Source of the DNA: Bacteroidetes bacterium 43-93
Lineage (GTDB): Bacteria; Bacteroidota; Bacteroidia; Chitinophagales; Chitinophagaceae
Reading direction: 5' to 3'
DNA: 64,000 nt
Assembly (NCBI GenBank): GCA_001897855.1
Contig: MKUO01000004.1
Span: forward strand, 186,001-250,000
A program made the position numbers and the translations under genes. The notes under the pieces are model-generated. The model was given only the letters and a program-made list of their open reading frames with translations, did no database searches and was not told where the DNA came from. The first letter of the stretch is position 1. Each line of letters starts with the position of its first letter. Positions 26,885-36,250 of this stretch are shown here, in pieces.

Positions 26885-27121
26885 TTAGATACCACGTCCG
26901 GGAGTTTGGGACGGATTGGGATTTTTGCTGTCGTTGCTTTCTTCCGATTCCGTGTTCAATTCCCGCTGTTCCCTGTTCACTTCCTGTTGTTCGCGATTGG
27001 GATCGTATCCGTTAGCACCGCCTGCAGCCTGTGTTGATTGGTCAACACCTTCCTGGCGGGATGGTGCCTGTTGTGGTGTGTGTTGTTGCTCTTGCTGTGA
27101 TTGATTCTTTTGATTTTCCAT
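26885..27121 (-). CDS. Small disordered hydrophilic protein
   Basis: 78 residues, MENQKNQSQQEQQHTPQQAP then a GYDPNREQQEVNREQRELNT stretch. It is made almost only of Gln, Asn, Glu, Ser, Pro and Arg, has no hydrophobic core and is probably disordered. Proteins of this composition are common in Bacteroidota and often linked to stress; no function is assigned. A real terminator follows it on the same strand, which supports it as a gene. A 56-residue frame lies 62 bp upstream on the same strand. Confidence 0.65.
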   Translation of the reverse strand: MENQKNQSQQEQQHTPQQAPSRQEGVDQSTQAAGGANGYDPNREQQEVNREQRELNTESEESNDSKNPNPSQTPGRGI

Positions 27122-27183
27122 AACGGTTCTGTTTTACAGATAATTATTAAAATGCTGTGCCAGCAAGTGCGAAATGATATAAC

Positions 27184-27354
27184 CTACGCTGCATTAAGTG
27201 TTTGCAGTGTTGCTGAAATATGGCGACGTACTATATTGCTGCGTGAAAGCTCCATTGAAGCAGTTAAAAGTGTAGAAAGATCTGCTACTGCTGCGTTGCA
27301 AAAAACTTTTAATGCGCGGTTCTTTTTGAAATATGCAAGTGTTCTCTTCTTCAT
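27184..27354 (-). CDS. Possible 56-residue basic protein
   Basis: Short frame starting MKKRTLAYFKKNRALKVFCN and ending HISATLQTLNAA. It is basic at the N-terminus and then amphipathic. It lies on the same strand as, and 62 bp upstream of, the 78-residue gene, so the two could form a small operon. There is no Shine-Dalgarno and no homologue I recognise. An overlapping plus-strand frame (27101-27370) is less convincing. Apart from this ORF nothing is seen in 27122-27483. Confidence 0.4.
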   Translation of the reverse strand: MKKRTLAYFKKNRALKVFCNAAVADLSTLLTASMELSRSNIVRRHISATLQTLNAA

Positions 27355-27483
27355 AACTATCGGTTTTTGATTACGCTAAAATTAAAACCGTGCCATGCGG
27401 ATGGGAAATCGAAAAAAAATTATTTATGCTGCTGGTATTGTTTTGTAATTGGCTTTAAAATAAGCAATTATAAAACACTGTAC

Positions 27484-28605
27484 ATGCAAAAAAAATATCC
27501 CTTCTATATCCAGGCTACCACCGTGTTACTGGGTCTTACCTTATTTGTGCTGGCAATAGTGACCCTACGCGAAGTATTAGTGCCTCTTTCCCTGTCGCTG
27601 GTACTGGCCATTTTATTAAACCCGCTGGTAAACAGGTTTGAAAAATGGCATATGTCAAAAATATGGGCTATTGTCGTGTCCTTGTTGTTATCCTTTATCC
27701 TGCTTAGTTTAATAGGCTACTTTTTTACGAAGCAGATAGCCAGCTTCAGCGACCAGGCGCCTGTGCTGAGGCAACAACTCGCCAAGTCTTCCAACGCATT
27801 TCAGAACATGCTATCGAGAGAAATGCATATTACCCGCCAGCAGCAGCATAGTGTGATACAGCGCGCCCAGGGAAACATGGAACCTATGGCCACACATGCC
27901 GTAGGTACGGTAGTGGGGTCTATTGCCATGATATTTTTGCTGCCGGTGTACACCTTCCTGTTCCTGTTTTACAAAAACCTGATCCTTAATTTTCTCTATG
28001 ATGTATTTGACAATAAAAAGTCGGCGGCAGTAACGGAAGTGCTGGTAGAAACAAAATCGGCCATACAAAGCTATATGATAGGGCTGCTGCTGGAGGCATT
28101 GCTTGTAGCCGTACTGAACTCTACCGCTTTGCTGATACTGGGTGTAAAATACGCGATACTGATAGGTGTGCTGGGGGCTTTGCTGAATATGATCCCCTAC
28201 ATAGGCGGTATAATAGCCATTGCCATGCCCATGATAATGGCCCTGATAACCAAGGGAGGCTATGAAGTGCAACTAGGAATTTTGGGTTCTTACGCGGTAA
28301 TACAATTTATAGATAATCACTTTTTTGTCCCTTATATAGTATCATCCAAAGTGCGTATCAATGCCCTGATGTCTATTGTGATCGTGTTCCTGGGCGGTAT
28401 GGCATGGGGTGTATCGGGGATGTTCCTGTCCATACCTTTTATTGGTATCCTGAAAATTGTATTTGACCGCGTGGATGAGTTAAAGCCATGGGGCAGGCTG
28501 CTGGGTGACCAGGTGCCTACACGCCACAAAGGGCAACTGTGGTACAGACGCATCAAAAAGCCAAGTGCTGTATCGGAGAAAATAGTCGGAGATAAAGAAC
28601 CGTAG
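27484..28605 (+). CDS. AI-2E family transporter (PerM/YhhT-like)
   Basis: 373 residues from ATG 27484. About eight membrane helices, two at the N-terminus (TVLLGLTLFVLAIVTLREV, VPLSLSLVLAILLNPL), a soluble segment near residues 95-150, and then the conserved block LIGVLGALLNMIPYIGGIIA and FVPYIVSSKVRINALMSIV, which mark the family. Members export various small solutes; AI-2 transport is proved for only a few. The frame is open upstream to 27367, but ATG 27484 gives the proper N-terminus. Monocistronic as far as seen. Confidence 0.88.
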   Translation: MQKKYPFYIQATTVLLGLTLFVLAIVTLREVLVPLSLSLVLAILLNPLVNRFEKWHMSKIWAIVVSLLLSFILLSLIGYFFTKQIASFSDQAPVLRQQLAKSSNAFQNMLSREMHITRQQQHSVIQRAQGNMEPMATHAVGTVVGSIAMIFLLPVYTFLFLFYKNLILNFLYDVFDNKKSAAVTEVLVETKSAIQSYMIGLLLEALLVAVLNSTALLILGVKYAILIGVLGALLNMIPYIGGIIAIAMPMIMALITKGGYEVQLGILGSYAVIQFIDNHFFVPYIVSSKVRINALMSIVIVFLGGMAWGVSGMFLSIPFIGILKIVFDRVDELKPWGRLLGDQVPTRHKGQLWYRRIKKPSAVSEKIVGDKEP

Positions 28606-28627
28606 ATGAACGTTTGTGCAATTTTAA

Positions 28628-28657
28628 TTTGTACAATTGTCTAAAATGGGTAATTTG
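28628..28657 (+). promoter_or_regulatory. Promoter of the Y-family polymerase operon
   Basis: TTTG at 28628-28631 and TAATTTG at 28651-28657 with 19 bases between. It gives a short leader to ATG 28681. No LexA-like operator is evident. Confidence 0.65.
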
Positions 28658-28680
28658 CCATAACAAATAAGCGTAGCGTT

Positions 28681-30117
28681 ATGGCACTGATGAACCAAAA
28701 CACCTCGGAAAGCGGCATTGAAGCGGCCATCATGTATGTGGACATGAATAGCTTTTTTGCCAGTTGCGAACAGCAGGAACGTAAAGAATTGAGGGGAAAG
28801 CCTATAGGAGTAATTACCCATCCCAGTAAATTTGCCTGTGTGATAGCCCCCTCTGTAGAAGCAAAACGATATGGCGTGAAAACAGGAATGCGGCTGCCGG
28901 AGTGTAAAGCACTGTGCCCGCAGATGATACCTGTAGTAGCCCGGCCATATATATACAGGCTATACCATGTGCGGATACTGAACGTGCTGAAATCTTACTG
29001 CGATGATGTGATACCGAAGAGTATAGATGAAGCGGTACTCAACTTCACCACCTACAGGCTGGTATATAAAGACCTGAAAGAAGTAGCCCTGAAAATCAAG
29101 GCTGATCTTGCAGATACAGAAAAAGGCTGTGGCCCTTTTGTAAAATGCAGCATTGGCATAGCGCCTAATTCATTCCTGGCGAAGCTGGCCACCGAGATAC
29201 AAAAGCCCGATGGCCTGATAGAAATAACCCGCGACAATATAGACGACTACCTAAAGAACATGAAGCTGACCGACCTGCCCGGTATAGCCCGTGCCAATGA
29301 ACGCCGGCTGCAGATGATAGGCATCAAAACCCCATACGATATGCGCCATTCATCAGAGGCATTGTTACGTAAAGCATTTGGGGGCGTAGTGGGCAACTAC
29401 TGGCACCGCAGGCTCAACTTCAGGGAAGTGGATTTTTACCAGAGCGATTACAAAGCCATGAGCGCCACACGTATGGTGTCAAGACTGCAGCGGGAAGACC
29501 CGCAGGCATTGGAGTCATTGTTTATATCATTATGCACCAGGCTGGAGCAAAGGATGGTGAAACAAAATGTGTATTGCAAAACGGTGAGCTTCTACATGCG
29601 TTACCACGATATACCTACATGGGAAACCACCATCCACCTGAACGATGCTACACAGGATGCGGTAGAGATGCGCCTGTATATTATGCAGCAGGTAGATCAG
29701 TTTGAGCAATCAAGAAACTTTAAAATTTTCAATAATAAGGTGCAGAGCATGGGCGTCATTATTACAGGCTTCATCAAAGGAGACCGTGTACAGTTTAGTC
29801 TTTTTGACAATAAGATGAAGCAGGATAAAGCCCGCAAAACACTTTATCATATAAAAGATAAATATGGCCGCGATGTAGTGCGTAAGGCATCGGAAACGAT
29901 ACGGGCACACGAGATGCGCGATGCAATTGGCTTTGGATCCGTAAAAGATTTTAACGGGGTGGTGGGTGCCCCTGATGCAGGTAGCATGAACCAATATTTG
30001 CTGGAAAATGATGGGCCGAGGCCTGTTCCTAAACACGTACTGGAAATAAGAGCACGAAAACAAAAACAAAAAATAGCAGAACAATTAACACAAACCGGCC
30101 ATGATCATACAACATAG
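28681..30117 (+). CDS. Y-family translesion DNA polymerase (DinB/Pol IV-like)
   Basis: 478 residues. The palm motif is MYVDMNSFFASCEQQER with the first catalytic Asp, and the second is PKSIDEAVLNF. The fingers have GVKTGMRLPECKALCP. The little-finger domain spans roughly residues 250-380, and a longer tail than E. coli DinB (351) carries a basic end (RARKQKQKIAEQ). It copies past DNA lesions. Its last 17 bases overlap the radical SAM gene, so the two are co-translated. That pairing suggests a joint damage response (inference). Confidence 0.9.
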   Translation: MALMNQNTSESGIEAAIMYVDMNSFFASCEQQERKELRGKPIGVITHPSKFACVIAPSVEAKRYGVKTGMRLPECKALCPQMIPVVARPYIYRLYHVRILNVLKSYCDDVIPKSIDEAVLNFTTYRLVYKDLKEVALKIKADLADTEKGCGPFVKCSIGIAPNSFLAKLATEIQKPDGLIEITRDNIDDYLKNMKLTDLPGIARANERRLQMIGIKTPYDMRHSSEALLRKAFGGVVGNYWHRRLNFREVDFYQSDYKAMSATRMVSRLQREDPQALESLFISLCTRLEQRMVKQNVYCKTVSFYMRYHDIPTWETTIHLNDATQDAVEMRLYIMQQVDQFEQSRNFKIFNNKVQSMGVIITGFIKGDRVQFSLFDNKMKQDKARKTLYHIKDKYGRDVVRKASETIRAHEMRDAIGFGSVKDFNGVVGAPDAGSMNQYLLENDGPRPVPKHVLEIRARKQKQKIAEQLTQTGHDHTT

Positions 30118-31174
30118 CAATGAGCGATTTGAAAAAGGAAGAGGGGCACAGTTTAACCCCAAAAACAAATTTCTGAAGGGCGAATATGTACAGGAGCATA
30201 CGGAAGGTATAGACGACTGGGAACAGGAAGAGCGAAAGACCGAGTATATATATGACGAGAGCAAGACCCTTGTAAATAAGATAACCAGCCCCGATGTGGG
30301 CATGATGTATAGTGCCAACCCCTACCAGGGCTGCGAGCACGGATGCATCTATTGCTACGCGCGCAACAGCCATGAATATTGGGGGTATAGCGCGGGGATA
30401 GATTTTGAAAGCAGGATAGTGGTAAAGAAAAATGCGCCCGCATTGCTGAAGAAATTCTTTGAGAACAAGAACTGGGAGCCTGCGGTCATATCCTTATCGG
30501 GCAATACGGATTGTTACCAACCAATAGAGCGGAAAATGAGGATCACCAGGAAGCTGCTGGAAATATGCCTGGAATACCGCAACCCTGTGGGGATACTTAC
30601 CAAGAATGCGCTCGTATTAAGAGATACTGATATATTACAGGAGCTGAACAAGCACAACCTGGTAAGGGTATTTTCGTCCATCACATCGCTGGATGAAGAC
30701 CTGCGCCGGGTGTTGGAGCCAAGGACGGCATCTTACCGCAGCAGGCTGAAAGTGCAGGAGACCCTGTCGAAGGCAGGGATACCTACCGGCATTATGAATG
30801 CTCCGCTGATACCCGGACTGAACGATACCCATATGCACGATGTGCTAAAGGCAGCATCAGAGGCAGGGGCGAAATGGGCAGGGTACACCATAGTGCGACT
30901 GAATGGTGCGATAGGTCCTATATTTAAAGATTGGCTATATAAGACCTATACCGACAGGGCAGAAAAAGTATGGAACCTGATCAGTAATTGCCACGAAGGG
31001 AAGGTGAATGACAGTCGCTGGGGTAACCGTATGACGGGTGATGGCAAGTTTGCTGAGCTCATCAAGACCCAATTTGCTATTTATTGTAAGAAATATGGTT
31101 TAAATGAGACTACCAAACCATTGAATATCAATGATTTTAGACGTATAAAAAACAGCCAATTGCCGTTGTTTTAG
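30101..31174 (+). CDS. PA0069-family radical SAM protein (spore photoproduct lyase-like)
   Basis: 357 residues. The 4Fe-4S cluster motif is CEHGCIYCYA (CX3CX2C) near residue 75, preceded by SANPYQG. Further family blocks are SLSGNTDCYQPIERKMRITR and NAPLIPGLNDT. It belongs to the Rv2578c/PA0069 group, related to spore photoproduct lyase, with unknown reaction. Its start overlaps the polymerase stop by 17 bp. The link with a lesion-bypass polymerase hints at a role with damaged DNA, but the substrate is open. Confidence 0.88.
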   Translation: MIIQHSNERFEKGRGAQFNPKNKFLKGEYVQEHTEGIDDWEQEERKTEYIYDESKTLVNKITSPDVGMMYSANPYQGCEHGCIYCYARNSHEYWGYSAGIDFESRIVVKKNAPALLKKFFENKNWEPAVISLSGNTDCYQPIERKMRITRKLLEICLEYRNPVGILTKNALVLRDTDILQELNKHNLVRVFSSITSLDEDLRRVLEPRTASYRSRLKVQETLSKAGIPTGIMNAPLIPGLNDTHMHDVLKAASEAGAKWAGYTIVRLNGAIGPIFKDWLYKTYTDRAEKVWNLISNCHEGKVNDSRWGNRMTGDGKFAELIKTQFAIYCKKYGLNETTKPLNINDFRRIKNSQLPLF

Positions 31175-31266
31175 GGAGCTTGTCAGACAGTTTGTCAGTA
31201 TGTAAATTTTTTGATTAAGTAAGTAGTTTTAATATTCTGATAACCAGTTTGTAATGATGTTTATTT

Positions 31267-33093
31267 TTACTGCGAAGGGATTTGAATGGTAACTACGGTT
31301 CCTTTGCCGGGTGATGAATCCCATTCTACCGTTCCCTTAAGATATTCTACCCGGGTACGGATGTTTTGCAGGCCTATGCCATCGTACCTGGATCTGTCCC
31401 TGGTGTCGAAACCCTTGCCGTTGTCCTCTATAGTAACGCTGATACCGTCTGCATCTTTTATCAAAGAAATATCTAATTGGTTGGCACCTGAATGTTTGAT
31501 CACGTTATTAACACATTCCTGTATTACCCGGTATAATACCGACTCGGTATTACCCTCCATGCGTTCATTGATGCCCTCGGTAAACAGGTTTACTTTTAGC
31601 ACCCGGTGATCTATCTTATCAATAAACTCCCGGATGGCCGACGTGAGTCCTGCTTTCAATAACGCATTTGGCATAATGTTATGTGAAACCGTGCGTACCT
31701 CCTTGCAACTCTCATCTACCAGGGTCATCACTTTATCGAAAGATTGTTTTTGCTGTTCGTCGCTAAACCGCAGTTCGTTGCCTATTACGGACAGGTTGAG
31801 CCGGGCAGCGCTCATTAGCTGGCCTACGCCATCGTGCAGATCCCCGGCAATGCGTTTGCGCTCGTTTTCCTCTGCATCTATCACAGCTTTGGTAGCCAAC
31901 TCCTGCTGACGGATAATTTCTTTTTGTAATACGGATTGTTGTTTCAGCCTGTAGCGGCGATAGGAGGATACTCCCAGTAAAAGGCCCAAAGCCATTATGC
32001 CACTAACACCACCTATGATATAATTTTTGCGTGTGATATCTGCCTGCTGCAGCACTATCTGTTGTTCCTTCTTGCTGGTTTCGTACTTCGTTTGTAATTC
32101 TGATAGTTGCTGCTGGGTATCTTCATTGAGAATAGAATCCTTGATAGCCATGGATAAGCGCTGCAATTCAAGGGCACGGGGGTAGTTATGTCTTTTCTCC
32201 TCTAAAACCGCCCAACGGTAAGTGATATCCATGCGTTCGCGCCTCAGATTTTCCTTGATTGCTATGCGATCGGCAGAATCCATGTACAAGGCAGCCTCGT
32301 CTGCTTTTCCTAATATATCCAAGGCTTCCGCTATATGAAAGTAGGAGGCAGTCATGCCATAGAAATCTTCATTTTGTTTATCATAGCCCAGGCAGCGTTT
32401 AAATATCTGCAGTGCTTCCGGTACACGTTTCGTATTCATATAGCAGTCACCAATATTTGTAAGCAGGGTAGCAAGCAAATCGGGCTCCTGTAGTTTTTCC
32501 GCCACTGCGAGTCCGCGGTCAAGATTGACTGTAACAGAATCCCACATTGCTTTTTCTTCGTAAATGGTACCGATATTGTTATAAGTATTTGCAAGTGCGC
32601 GGGCGTTATTTAGCTTTTGAGCGAGAGCGTTCGATTTTTTATAATACATCAGCGCCTCATCCCAGCGTTTCATTTTTTTGTAGACGATACCGATGTCATT
32701 ATAAGAACTTAGGAGGCCCTTTTCGTCATGAAATTTTTCTTTTATATCCTTGCCTTTCAGCTGATAATCCAGCGCCCTGGTATAGTTTCCTTTGTTCTTC
32801 TCTATGGCACCCAGTATGCCATAATCTTCTGCCAGATATATAGGCTTATTATATTTTCGAGCATAAGGCATAGAACGCTGCGCGTACATGCCAGACGAGT
32901 CTGTGGATATGTGCAGGTATTCCTTAGCCAAGCGATAATAAAGATAGGGTAGCCCACTATCCGGAACAGGCTGTTTCAATACTGTTAAAATGCTGTCAAT
33001 GATGCGGCGTTGTGCAAATAGTTTTTGCGGGCAACACACTTGTAGTAACAATAGAAGTAAGGGCAAATAATGCCTAATGCTGAAACGTAACAT
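31267..33093 (-). CDS. TPR-containing sensor histidine kinase (NarL-type, HisKA_3)
   Basis: 608 residues. Signal-like hydrophobic N-terminus (LLLLLLQVCCPQ). TPR repeats fill about residues 60-330 (SYNDIGIVYKKMKRWDEALM, NTYNNIGTIYEEKAMWD). One membrane helix follows (IIGGVSGIMALGLLLGVSSY), then a coiled coil and the HisKA_3 motif AGDLHDGVGQLMSAARLNLS with the phospho-acceptor His. The HATPase has CVNNVIKHSGA and GISVTIEDNGKGF. It would sense a periplasmic signal through the TPRs. No response regulator is next to it, so it is an orphan kinase. Confidence 0.9.
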   Translation of the reverse strand: MLRFSIRHYLPLLLLLLQVCCPQKLFAQRRIIDSILTVLKQPVPDSGLPYLYYRLAKEYLHISTDSSGMYAQRSMPYARKYNKPIYLAEDYGILGAIEKNKGNYTRALDYQLKGKDIKEKFHDEKGLLSSYNDIGIVYKKMKRWDEALMYYKKSNALAQKLNNARALANTYNNIGTIYEEKAMWDSVTVNLDRGLAVAEKLQEPDLLATLLTNIGDCYMNTKRVPEALQIFKRCLGYDKQNEDFYGMTASYFHIAEALDILGKADEAALYMDSADRIAIKENLRRERMDITYRWAVLEEKRHNYPRALELQRLSMAIKDSILNEDTQQQLSELQTKYETSKKEQQIVLQQADITRKNYIIGGVSGIMALGLLLGVSSYRRYRLKQQSVLQKEIIRQQELATKAVIDAEENERKRIAGDLHDGVGQLMSAARLNLSVIGNELRFSDEQQKQSFDKVMTLVDESCKEVRTVSHNIMPNALLKAGLTSAIREFIDKIDHRVLKVNLFTEGINERMEGNTESVLYRVIQECVNNVIKHSGANQLDISLIKDADGISVTIEDNGKGFDTRDRSRYDGIGLQNIRTRVEYLKGTVEWDSSPGKGTVVTIQIPSQ

Positions 33094-33384
33094 ATAAGGG
33101 GCAATGATTTACGTTGAACGATTTTTCGAATATAAAAAATCTGTTTTTTATTGTCTAATAAGCGTCAAAAAAATCTTAGAAATGTCATAAAATTTTAATA
33201 AAAAAAATTTGCTAATGCGTGAGTTTAGGCTTAGATTTACATACATACACAGTAGGCGTTTGGGATAGATAAGAAATAAGGGATAAGACAAATCACATAC
33301 AGTTTTATTGCTATTGGTGAAAACATAGTTTATGTGTACGAATATTATATTCCATTACAACAAACTATAAAAAACTTTCCTGTT

Positions 33385-33678
33385 ATGAAGAGCTACCAAA
33401 ACAAATTGGACAGATTTCGCAGTATTGCGAAGAAACTGGTGGATGAGCATTCTGCTGAATACTTCAGCAACCAGCAGGTCTATAACGATCTTGGAGTGGA
33501 TGATACCAGCGCGGCCTATAAAAGCCACCTGGATAGCTTAAGCAAGCAACTGGAAGAGCAGGCGCAGTATTTTGTGATGACGGCACGTGCCGGTGCAGAA
33601 GCAATCAAGCAGGAGATATCGGGATTGTGCCGTAAGTACATGGATCAGTTTGTACAAAGAAATCAACCAACTTATTAA
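33385..33678 (+). CDS. Small helical protein, unknown function
   Basis: 97 residues from ATG 33385: MKSYQNKLDRFRSIAKKLVD, then YSNQQVYNDLG-type turns and a long heptad-like helix (DSLSKQLEEQAQYFVMTARA). Probably cytoplasmic and helical, possibly coiled coil. No motif is recognised. The frame is open to 33334, but ATG 33385 follows the TTCCTGTT spacer and gives a normal start. A strong terminator stands 60 bp after the stop. Confidence 0.65.
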   Translation: MKSYQNKLDRFRSIAKKLVDEHSAEYFSNQQVYNDLGVDDTSAAYKSHLDSLSKQLEEQAQYFVMTARAGAEAIKQEISGLCRKYMDQFVQRNQPTY

Positions 33679-33740
33679 AGAGCTTATACACTCGCACCAC
33701 GGAAGCAACAAGCTCAACCACAAACGAATGAACAATATTT

Positions 33741-33769
33741 AAAGGGCTATGCATCATGCATAGCCCTTT
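33741..33769. terminator. Bidirectional terminator between the helical-protein gene and lepB
   Basis: Perfect arms AAAGGGCTATGCAT and ATGCATAGCCCTTT around a one-base loop region; runs of A and T flank it. It serves both convergent transcripts. Confidence 0.8.
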
Positions 33770-33805
33770 GCTGTATATGTTTGTAAGACCGGGGAGTATT
33801 GACTT

Positions 33806-34999
33806 CTAATTTTCCAGCGCATGGATGCCCCTGAGCAGACGACCCCAACGCATATCTGTAAGCATACCACCATCTCCATAGCTCAGCCATACAAACCAGG
33901 CTTTGCCAACAACATGATCCTCCGGTACAAAACCCCAGTAACGGCTGTCTAAAGAATTATCGCGGTTATCACCCATCATAAAGTAATAGTTCATCTTAAA
34001 CGTATAACTATTTGTTTCTTTATCGTTTATGAAAATATTTCCATCCCTTTCATCGAGCGCATTATGCTCATAGTTACGAATTATACGGCGGTAGAGAGCT
34101 ATGTTCTGCGAGGTGAGCCTCACAGTTGTACCGGCTCTTGGGATGGTAAGCGGACCGTAATTATCGCGGTTCCATTTATAATTGACCGTATCTAAAGGGA
34201 AGACCCAATTAGCAGGGTGCTGCGGTGCCTGACCTTTATTATCAGTTAAATAAACATTTACAGAAAGCACATTACCATCATGTTGCATTTCTGATAGCTG
34301 ATCGTTCTGCAAGTTGTATATGTAAGTACTGTTGTTGATCGTCTTTAATAATTCCGGGTCGCCATCTATCATTGGTGCCCTGCCGTTGGTGATAACCAGG
34401 TAGTTTTTCTTGGTATGTGGATAGTCGGTTTCCGGTTGACCATTAATAAATACCCGTGCATCCCTGATCTCCAGCACATCGCCCGGAATAGCCACACAAC
34501 GTTTGATGAGGTTCTCTTTTTTATCTACAGGATGGGTAACGATGGTATAATTAGATAATATAACATCACGCCCATAAGCACGGCAAGCCTGGTAATAATT
34601 CAGCTCCGGGTTTTCGGCAATAGCCGTGTCTCCGTCCGGGCCGTTGAATACCACCACATCATTGCGTTGTACAGACCCGAAACCGGGCAGGCGGTGATAA
34701 CCCCATTGTATGGCATCGGTATAAGATTTGGTATTGACCAGCGGCAGGGTATTGTGGACTAAAGGCAGGGCGAGGGGCGTATTGGGAATGCGTGGCCCAT
34801 AAGCCAGCTTGTTTACGAACAAGTGATCATTAATGAGCATGCTGCCCTCCATAGAGCCGGACGGGATGGCGTAGGCCTCGAAGATAAAGGCGCGCAGCAG
34901 GCTGGCCGCTATCAGGGCAAACAGGCCGGCATCGAGCCATTCGCGAAGGAGGGATTTCTTTTTTCTTTCTTCTACGGGTTTCTTTTTCCTGAAAAACAT
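33806..34999 (-). CDS. lepB: Signal peptidase I
   Basis: 397 residues from the ATG at 34999. One N-terminal membrane helix (LDAGLFALIAASLLRAFIFE) is followed by the catalytic serine box IPSGSMEGSML. The Lys region is represented by VQRNDVVVFNGPDGD, and the C-terminal GDNRDNSLDSRYWGFVPEDH box is complete. It removes signal peptides from exported proteins at the inner membrane. The large insert between boxes is usual for Bacteroidota. The frame stays open to 35050 (GTG), but MFFRKKK gives the usual cytoplasmic basic start. Confidence 0.93.
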   Translation of the reverse strand: MFFRKKKPVEERKKKSLLREWLDAGLFALIAASLLRAFIFEAYAIPSGSMEGSMLINDHLFVNKLAYGPRIPNTPLALPLVHNTLPLVNTKSYTDAIQWGYHRLPGFGSVQRNDVVVFNGPDGDTAIAENPELNYYQACRAYGRDVILSNYTIVTHPVDKKENLIKRCVAIPGDVLEIRDARVFINGQPETDYPHTKKNYLVITNGRAPMIDGDPELLKTINNSTYIYNLQNDQLSEMQHDGNVLSVNVYLTDNKGQAPQHPANWVFPLDTVNYKWNRDNYGPLTIPRAGTTVRLTSQNIALYRRIIRNYEHNALDERDGNIFINDKETNSYTFKMNYYFMMGDNRDNSLDSRYWGFVPEDHVVGKAWFVWLSYGDGGMLTDMRWGRLLRGIHALEN

Positions 35000-35106
35000 A
35001 GTTCTGTCATTGATGTATATTATTAGTAGAAAAAATGACGATTTCATCACACTCAGGTACTATGAATTAGCATTTAAATGTTATAGATTTGTTAAAAGCT
35101 CATTTT

Positions 35107-35298
35107 ATGGCAAGGTTTATAAAAATCCCTAATACAGAACAGTTTCTAAATGTGGATGCTATAGCGACGGTGAAAGCTTATAAGACCCGCCATTTTGTGG
35201 GCACGATGATACAGCTGATAGGCCAGGAAGAACCGATCGTTACAGAATATCCGCTTGAAGAATTCCTGGAGATGATAGGTATTATGCAGCTGCAATAA
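35107..35298 (+). CDS. Small conserved-looking protein, unknown function
   Basis: 63 residues from ATG 35107, MARFIKIPNTEQFLNVDAIA followed by TVKAYKTRHFVGTMIQLIGQ. It looks like a small beta-rich protein; no motif is recognised. A TTG at 35089 would add six residues but gives no better context. Divergent from lepB, with a gap of about 100 bp. Confidence 0.55.
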   Translation: MARFIKIPNTEQFLNVDAIATVKAYKTRHFVGTMIQLIGQEEPIVTEYPLEEFLEMIGIMQLQ

Positions 35299-35414
35299 AA
35301 TCTCCTTATATTGTATAACGAGTTGGCTGCAGGAAGTGAAATCTGTGGGCGGTACCTGATTTAACCCTTGTTGGGCTCACCAAAAGCACCGACGAGTACA
35401 TTATTGAAAACTAT

Positions 35415-36233
35415 ATGAGAATAATCACTACACTATTACTCTGTTGCTGCACACAACTGGCGGCAAATGCAAAAGAAAACTGGTACCTCGGCGCACATGT
35501 TGGATACGGCATCACCACGATAGCGAGTAAAGAGGATAAAAGCTCTTCCAGCTGGCTGAAGTATGTGCAGACATATAAACCTAATGCAGGTATTGCTCTT
35601 GGATATGCTTTTAAACAGCCATTGGGCCTGCATACTATCGAGCTGGGTTTTGACTACGTAACCATCGGGCAAAAATATGTAGGTAGTAGTAAGAGCCGGG
35701 TAAGTGATCTTTCGGCGCAAACCAATTTGACCTATTTAAGAATACCGGTAAAACTATCTTTCAGCCTGCCACGTATTTTAAATATGACACCCTTAGTAAC
35801 AGTTGGAGGTTATTACGGATATCTATTAGATGCTAAAGATGAAATGACGGCAAAAAGTTATCTATCGCAGGTTAACGATGTTAACTACAGGGTGCATAAC
35901 AAAAGCTATTATAACGAATTTACAGCGCAGTATAAAGTAGAGGGCACCATGACAGATCCGTACTTTAATAAAAATGATATAGGAGTGCTCTTGGGAATAG
36001 GCCTGGAGAAGCGTTTTAGCAAACATTTTGTAATGAATGCCGGAATAAACATCTCTTATGGATTGACAAATAATGAAAACGAATCGAGCAGTTTACATAC
36101 CACCCAAAGAAATAGATATTTTAATCCTTCATTCTTTATTGTGAGGGCCCAACGTCCGCCGTCTCATAATATTATGTACACTTTTAATGTGGGTGTTTCG
36201 TATTTTCCGTTTCATAGGCACAAAGAAGAGTAA
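35415..36233 (+). CDS. Outer-membrane beta-barrel protein (PorT/OmpA-like barrel)
   Basis: 272 residues. Signal peptide MRIITTLLLCCCTQLAANA, then AKENWYLGAHVGYGITTIAS. Alternating strands with aromatic ends (IELGFDYVTIGQKYVG, TYLRIPVKLSFSLP, VTVGGYYGYLLDAKDE, LLGIGLEKRFSKHFVMNAGI) make an eight-to-ten-strand barrel. The final strand ends FNVGVSYFPFHRHKEE. The fold matches Bacteroidota outer-membrane beta-barrel (OMP_b-brl) proteins; no specific function. Single gene. Confidence 0.8.
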   Translation: MRIITTLLLCCCTQLAANAKENWYLGAHVGYGITTIASKEDKSSSSWLKYVQTYKPNAGIALGYAFKQPLGLHTIELGFDYVTIGQKYVGSSKSRVSDLSAQTNLTYLRIPVKLSFSLPRILNMTPLVTVGGYYGYLLDAKDEMTAKSYLSQVNDVNYRVHNKSYYNEFTAQYKVEGTMTDPYFNKNDIGVLLGIGLEKRFSKHFVMNAGINISYGLTNNENESSSLHTTQRNRYFNPSFFIVRAQRPPSHNIMYTFNVGVSYFPFHRHKEE

Positions 36234-36250
36234 GAAGACTCTATATAGTC

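Noticed and set aside
27101-27370. 89-residue plus-strand frame
   Set aside because: Overlaps the starts of the small minus-strand genes, has no family motif and looks like antisense.
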